A DNA stretch of 20,264 nt, taken from NCBI GenBank assembly GCA_023228445.1, contig JALOBD010000017.1:1-20264 (forward strand). Reading direction: 5' to 3'. The notes beneath the pieces are model-generated. The model saw only the letters and a list, made by a program, of their open reading frames with translations, ran no database searches and was not told where the DNA came from. The position numbers and the translations under genes are program-made. Positions 16,019 to 20,264 of this stretch are shown here, piece after piece (position 1 is the first letter of the stretch; each line of letters opens with the position of its first letter). The DNA is from Sphaerochaeta sp. Its GTDB lineage: Bacteria; Spirochaetota; Spirochaetia; Sphaerochaetales; Sphaerochaetaceae.

Positions 16019-17925
16019 CCGGACCCGGTGGTGGGGGGCGTGGGGGAAGGAACTTCCCCTCCAAACTCCCCAAGCTCGATGCCAAGACCTTCGCCCGCCT
16101 CATACGGCTCATCTACCAGGAGCATACGGTGCGCCTGGTGGTCGTCGTCGCCGCTATCCTGGTCAGCAGCCTCGCCTCGGTGGCCGGCTCGGTCTTCCTC
16201 AGGATCCTCATCGACTCCTACATCACCCCGATGGCCGGCCAGGGGCCGGGCGTCTCCTTCGCCCCACTGATCGGTGCCTTGATGAAGATGGCCCTGATCT
16301 ACGCCAGTGGTGTCATTGCCACCTACACGTACAACCGCCTGATGGTCACCGTCTCCCAGCGTACGCTCAAGACGATCCGTGACACGATGTTCTCCCACAT
16401 GCAGGGCCTGTCCATCAGGTACTTCGACACCCGCTCCCACGGCGATTTGATGAGCCTGTACACCAACGACACCGACACACTCAGGCAGATGGTCACCCAG
16501 TCGATCCCCAACTTCATCAGTTCGATCGTCACCGTCACGGCGATCTTCATCGCGATGCTGGCCACCAGTTGGCAACTGACCATCGTCGTCGTGATCTCGC
16601 TCACCTCGATGCTCTTCATCTCCAGCCGCATCGCCCGCAAGAGCGGGTCACACTTCATGGCACAGCAGAAGGCCATCGGGGCGACCAACGGCTACATCGA
16701 GGAGATGATCAACGGCCAGAAGGTGGTGCAGACCTTCACCTATGAGGAGCGGGCGATCGAGCGCTTCGAGGCCCTGAACGAAGAGCTGTACGTCAACGCA
16801 TTCAACGCCAACCGCTACGCCAACATCCTCATGCCCATCATGGGCAATATCAGCTATATCCAGTGGGTGATCGTCGCCATCGTCGGCGGCACCCTCGCAC
16901 TGAGCGGCCTTGCCCCACTGACGCTGGGAGCGATCGCCTCGTTCTTGCAGCTGTCGAGGACCATCAACATGCCGATCAACCAGATGGCCCAACAGCTCAA
17001 CGCCGTGGCGATGGCGCTGGCCGGAACCAAGCGGATCTTCGACCTCCTCGACGAGAAACCTGAGCCGGACCTGGGATACATCTCCCTCACCCATGCGACC
17101 AGGAGCGAAGACGGCACACTGCTGCCCACCTGCGATTCAACCAGCTGTGTCTGGGCGTGGCGCGATGAGAAGCGGGGCACCCTCACCCCGCTTGCCGGGC
17201 ATGTGCAACTCCTGGATGTGGACTTCGGGTACACCGAGGAGACCTTGGTGCTCAAGGATGTGTCGATCGACGCACTGCCGGGCAAGAAGATTGCCCTTGT
17301 CGGGGCCACCGGAGCTGGCAAGACGACGATCACCAACCTCATCAACCGCTTCTACGACCTAGCCGACGGCAAGATCCGCTACGATGGCATCAACATCAAT
17401 CGCATCAGGAAGGGGGAGCTGCGCAAGAGCCTTGGGGTGGTGCTGCAGGACACCCACCTCTTTACCGACACCGTCATGGAGAACATCCGTTACGGTCGCC
17501 TCGACGCCACGGACGAGGAGGTCCTCGAGGCGGCGAAGATGGCCAACGCCGACTTCTTCATCTCCCACCTCCCCCACGGCTACCAGAGTGAGCTTGACGG
17601 CGGTGGAACCTCACTCTCCCAAGGACAGCGCCAGCTCATCTCCATCGCCCGGGCAATCGTAGCCAATCCCCCGGTGCTCGTCCTCGACGAGGCGACCAGC
17701 TCCATCGACACCCACACCGAGGCGGTGGTCCAGCAGGGCATGGACGCGCTGATGGCCGGACGCACCGTCTTCGTCATCGCCCACCGCCTCTCAACGATTC
17801 GCAACGCCGACATGATCATGGTCCTCGATGAGGGACGGATCATCGAGGCGGGAAATCACGAGCAGTTGATGAAGATAGAGGGCCAGTACTGGCGCCTCTA
17901 TACCGGGGTCTTCGAGCTGGAGTGA
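16015..17925 (+). CDS. ABC exporter subunit with canonical catalytic residues (TMD-NBD, MdlB/TM288 type)
   Basis: The 636-residue half-transporter is the partner of the preceding gene. A short Gly-rich N-terminus (TGPGGGGRGG) precedes the six-helix membrane domain. The nucleotide-binding domain has Walker A GATGAGKTT (about 431), Walker B VLVLDEATSSID with the catalytic Glu (about 555), and the switch His in IAHRLST (about 588). The signature is LSQGQ instead of LSGGQ (about 533), as in other TM288-type subunits. An insertion of about 45 residues (about 352-397) containing two Cys and two Trp separates the membrane domain from the nucleotide-binding domain, explaining the extra length. The ATG overlaps the previous stop. 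No clear terminator lies in the 40 nt before the convergent EamA gene. Confidence 0.93.
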   Translation: MTGPGGGGRGGRNFPSKLPKLDAKTFARLIRLIYQEHTVRLVVVVAAILVSSLASVAGSVFLRILIDSYITPMAGQGPGVSFAPLIGALMKMALIYASGVIATYTYNRLMVTVSQRTLKTIRDTMFSHMQGLSIRYFDTRSHGDLMSLYTNDTDTLRQMVTQSIPNFISSIVTVTAIFIAMLATSWQLTIVVVISLTSMLFISSRIARKSGSHFMAQQKAIGATNGYIEEMINGQKVVQTFTYEERAIERFEALNEELYVNAFNANRYANILMPIMGNISYIQWVIVAIVGGTLALSGLAPLTLGAIASFLQLSRTINMPINQMAQQLNAVAMALAGTKRIFDLLDEKPEPDLGYISLTHATRSEDGTLLPTCDSTSCVWAWRDEKRGTLTPLAGHVQLLDVDFGYTEETLVLKDVSIDALPGKKIALVGATGAGKTTITNLINRFYDLADGKIRYDGININRIRKGELRKSLGVVLQDTHLFTDTVMENIRYGRLDATDEEVLEAAKMANADFFISHLPHGYQSELDGGGTSLSQGQRQLISIARAIVANPPVLVLDEATSSIDTHTEAVVQQGMDALMAGRTVFVIAHRLSTIRNADMIMVLDEGRIIEAGNHEQLMKIEGQYWRLYTGVFELE

Positions 17926-17965
17926 CCGCAGAGCGTGCCACGTCAACCGAGAAGAGGGGCTTATC

Positions 17966-18901
17966 TCAATGGTTGGCACCCGCTTGAGTGACCAGCACGA
18001 TTCCGGCGACCACCAATGGCAGCGAGACCAGGTACTCCAACCGCAATACCGACTCACCGAGAAAGAGGGCGGAGAGCAGCGTGCCGCTGACCGGGATGAG
18101 GAAGTTGAAGATCGTGATGGAGCTCACCTTGTTGTGCTTGAGCAGCAACGTCCACAGCGAGAAGGCGATGGCACTCATCGCAGCGAGGTAGGCGAGCAGC
18201 AGGTAGCCGCCCACCGTGCTGGTGGGAAACGGTGCCCCCATGATGAGCGCGATGAAGAGGAGGACCAGACCACCGAGGAAGAGTTGGAGGGCGGTCATCA
18301 GCACCGGGTCGATACGCCGACTCAGCCGCTTGCTGAAGAGGGCGCTGAAGGAGTGGAGGAAGGCGGCAATGAGGACGAAGCCCTCGCCGGTGAGGGTGAA
18401 GGAGAAACCGAAGGAGCCATCGAGGTTGACGAGGACCACGGCACAGAACCCCAGCAGGATGCCGATGGCCTTCTGAACGGTCACCTTGTCATTGGTGTAG
18501 GCAACGTGGGCGAGGAGCGCCGCGAAGAAGACGGTCGAGGCATTGAGAATCGAGCTCTTCGCCCCGCTGGTGTAGGAGACTCCAATATAGAAGAAGGTGT
18601 AGTGAACCGTCGTCTGTACCAAGGCGAGGGCCCCGACTTTCGTCCAATCCTTGCCGTTGAGCGAGGTGAGCTGTTGCACCTCCCCTCCCTGGAAGGCACG
18701 AACGAGGAAGACCAGCACCCCGCTTGTTGCAAACCGTAAGCCGGCGAAGGCCATCTTGGCCGCCGTGTCGTCGCTACCGACCTGGAAGAGGAGGTAGCCT
18801 TGCTTGATGGCTGGGTACGCACTGCCCCAGAGAATGGCGCAAAAACTAGCCAAGAGGGCCGCCACCAGGGGGCGGGCCAAGAGAGACGGTTTGTCTTCCA
18901 T
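17966..18901 (-). CDS. EamA/DMT-family transporter
   Basis: This 311-residue membrane protein of the drug/metabolite transporter superfamily has two EamA repeats and about ten hydrophobic helices. Family hallmarks are ILWGSAYPAIK in TM1, the FAGLRF segment in the first repeat, TSGAKSSILNASTVFFAALLAH at the end of it (near 120-140 from this start), and the FLIPVSGTLLSALFLGE segment in the second repeat. I chose the ATG at 18901, where an AAGGAG lies about 10 nt upstream; the frame stays open 13 codons further, inside the previous gene. It begins 1 nt after the HAD gene stop, so the two form one operon. The substrate cannot be predicted; amino acids, nucleosides or drugs are typical. Confidence 0.9.
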   Translation of the reverse strand: MEDKPSLLARPLVAALLASFCAILWGSAYPAIKQGYLLFQVGSDDTAAKMAFAGLRFATSGVLVFLVRAFQGGEVQQLTSLNGKDWTKVGALALVQTTVHYTFFYIGVSYTSGAKSSILNASTVFFAALLAHVAYTNDKVTVQKAIGILLGFCAVVLVNLDGSFGFSFTLTGEGFVLIAAFLHSFSALFSKRLSRRIDPVLMTALQLFLGGLVLLFIALIMGAPFPTSTVGGYLLLAYLAAMSAIAFSLWTLLLKHNKVSSITIFNFLIPVSGTLLSALFLGESVLRLEYLVSLPLVVAGIVLVTQAGANH

Positions 18902-18902
18902 G

Positions 18903-19625
18903 TCAGAGATACTCCTTGCAGAAGTGATGAAAATCGTCAAGGCTTCCGCGCTGCAGACCCTCGATGGGGGCCTCTTTGCGATTGATGAGACAATCGGTGA
19001 CGAGGTAGGCGCTCATGCCAAGCTCTTGGACCACCATATCCTCCTCGACATCGTTGCCGACCATCAGGCACCGATCGACCGGGCGTTCAATCTCTGTGAG
19101 CAAGTTCTGGTAGTAGGAGAGGTGGGGCTTGGTATAGCGACAGTGCTCATAGGTGGTGATCGTCTTGAAGAGTGTTGGATCCAAGCCTGCCCAGCGCAGC
19201 CGGGCGTGGGTGGCCTGCCACGGGAAGAGCGGGGCGGTGGCCAAGACCAGCTCATACCCCTTGTCATTCAGGTACTTGACCACCGCGATGGCGCGCTCGC
19301 TTCTCGTCGCTGCGATCTCCAGCTGGTTGAATGCCCCATCATAGAAGGAGGCGAAGCGGGCATTGAACGATTCGCTCTCGATACCACTTGCCGAAGAGAA
19401 TGAGCGATCGAAGCGCTCCTTGTTGGTCGAAGAGCCATCGCTCTCGAAGAGCATCGCTTTCATGCCGGCAAAGAGACCCTCGATGGCCTTCTCCACATCG
19501 TAGCCAAGGGAGGCGCAGTGCTTGCCAAAGAGATCGAAGTATCCGTGCATGAACGCGTCAAGATCGAGGGGTAAGAGCGTTCCATCAAGATCAAAGAGGA
19601 TGGTGGTGATGGCACTGAAATTCAT
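18903..19625 (-). CDS. HAD-superfamily hydrolase (phosphatase-like)
   Basis: The 240-residue haloacid-dehalogenase-type hydrolase has all four motifs: DLDGT with nucleophile D12 and acid D14, motif II T130 (LATAPLF), motif III K166 (YTKPH), and motif IV GNDVEEDM with D192 and D196. A helical cap lies between motifs I and II (about 25-115), the C1-type cap of small-molecule phosphatases. The start at 19625 places motif I at the usual distance; a longer frame would need a TTG 12 codons upstream. No good ribosome binding site is seen, and a small inverted repeat (TTACC/GGTAA, 19625-19638) covers the start. The EamA gene follows after 1 nt. The substrate is unknown. Confidence 0.9.
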   Translation of the reverse strand: MNFSAITTILFDLDGTLLPLDLDAFMHGYFDLFGKHCASLGYDVEKAIEGLFAGMKAMLFESDGSSTNKERFDRSFSSASGIESESFNARFASFYDGAFNQLEIAATRSERAIAVVKYLNDKGYELVLATAPLFPWQATHARLRWAGLDPTLFKTITTYEHCRYTKPHLSYYQNLLTEIERPVDRCLMVGNDVEEDMVVQELGMSAYLVTDCLINRKEAPIEGLQRGSLDDFHHFCKEYL

Positions 19626-19770
19626 TACCTGATGGTAAGATAAATAGAGAGGGAGGGTCAATCGGGGGTTTGGAGACCTCGCTTACAACATCCTGCACGT
19701 GGCAGGCTACTCAATGGATATGGGTACGTGCACGCCAAAGGAACCACAAAATACAGGCACACCATTCACA
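19626..19770. other. Gene-free spacer with small inverted repeats
   Basis: No gene is seen in these 145 nt. They contain a 5-bp hairpin (CCTGC/GCAGG, 19692-19706) and a wider GCACGT...ACGTGC pair (19695-19700 and 19726-19731). Neither has a T-tract, and I can assign no terminator to the ImmA-type gene or confident promoter to the HAD gene. Confidence 0.4.
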
Positions 19771-20264
19771 TTATCCAAAATCATACAGTTTTTTCTCTTC
19801 TGCATAGTGGTGATACGCAAGATGTCCATCCCGTTTCAACCGCCCGATCAGGATGAACGGCGGCAGATCAAGCGTTGCTGAAAAACGTCGGATGCTCTCC
19901 AGTGAGAAATCTCCAGAGTGTACAAATTCAGTATACGAGACGGCGCTGATCAGCACAGTGGACGCATATCGGTCAGCATCCCACTCCCGTGTACCATCCA
20001 AGGAGTCATAATCGATAAGTCTGTTGGTAATATCGTTGTTGATGATATGTCCGATCTCATGGAAAAACGTAAACCAAAACATGTCGGCAAACCTCTGTCT
20101 ATTGGTCATGACCAAACTCAGGGTAGCATCAGCATGCCTCTGAATAACCCCTTGAATTGGTGCACCTTTGAAGTGCCTGACGATCGAGAAGCGAATCCCA
20201 CACGCACCGAGATGCTCCTTGAGAGCCGATTCAATCGCAGGAGCCTCTTTGAACATGAGTTTTT
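19771..20264 (-). CDS. ImmA/IrrE metallopeptidase-domain protein, probably cut by the window edge
   Basis: At least 161 residues carry a COG2856-type zinc-peptidase domain. FWFTFFHEIGHIINN contains the HExxH zinc motif (H66, E67, H70, counting from the ATG at 20256), and REWDADRYA near 90 supplies the downstream acidic ligand. The frame is still open upstream of that ATG to the window edge, with no ribosome binding site in the eight visible bases, so I regard the 5' end as missing. The layout resembles the C-terminal half of HigA/XRE-type antitoxins or repressors that carry this domain; the expected N-terminal HTH would lie outside the window. The gene is AT-richer than its neighbours, which suggests mobile or accessory DNA. 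Stand-alone ImmA-like protease is an alternative. Confidence 0.8.
   Translation of the reverse strand, partial: KLMFKEAPAIESALKEHLGACGIRFSIVRHFKGAPIQGVIQRHADATLSLVMTNRQRFADMFWFTFFHEIGHIINNDITNRLIDYDSLDGTREWDADRYASTVLISAVSYTEFVHSGDFSLESIRRFSATLDLPPFILIGRLKRDGHLAYHHYAEEKKLYDFG

Noticed and set aside
17926..17980. GTGCCA...TGGCAC pair as a terminator between the convergent ABC and EamA genes
   Set aside because: The stem needs a 4-nt bulge and a loop of over 20 nt, extends into the EamA coding end, and has no T-tract.

Overview
The window is a 20.3 kb stretch of a bacterial chromosome, GC-rich except at its right end. It is dominated by housekeeping genes, packed tightly with frequent 1-7 nt overlaps. 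The gene content is one GroEL without groES beside it, separate yajC-secD-secF genes, the MEP-pathway enzyme IspH, Rex, a small RRM RNA-binding protein, LemA with a DUF2207 partner, and a heterodimeric ABC exporter. This fits a free-living or host-associated anaerobe. My best guess is a spirochaete of the Sphaerochaeta type, but that is inference from gene content and protein flavour, not a database match.

Left part (1-8.9 kb, all minus strand, described in transcription order). First comes a two-gene unit of integral-membrane kinase relatives, resembling plant VTE5 (phytol kinase) and VTE6/DUF92 (phytyl-phosphate kinase). Then come groEL with its own promoter and 5' stem-loop, and yajC-secD-secF, which assists protein translocation and starts from a promoter whose spacer is a palindrome. 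Last is ispH-rex-msrC. This final unit joins an oxygen-sensitive Fe-S enzyme, the NADH/NAD+ sensor and an oxidative-damage repair enzyme. A strong terminator separates secF from ispH and lies only about 13 nt from the ispH start, which has no Shine-Dalgarno sequence.

Middle (8.9-14.2 kb). A divergent promoter region with a perfect 14-bp palindrome drives the RRM protein gene on the plus strand, which ends at a clear terminator. lemA and the DUF2207 gene form a minus-strand pair. Divergent from them is argR-pgi, in which the arginine repressor and glucose-6-phosphate isomerase are 3 nt apart. Two ARG-box-like sites with exact 21-bp periodicity overlap the argR promoter.

Right part (14.2-20.3 kb). 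Two overlapping genes encode an ABC exporter heterodimer with one canonical and one degenerate ATP site. Converging on it is a HAD phosphatase/EamA transporter pair. The window ends in an AT-richer segment holding the C-terminal part of an ImmA/IrrE metallopeptidase-domain protein, probably accessory DNA. I saw no tRNA, rRNA, CRISPR array, IS element or phage gene. No gene-free stretch reaches 300 bases; the longest is about 260 bases, upstream of the RRM gene.
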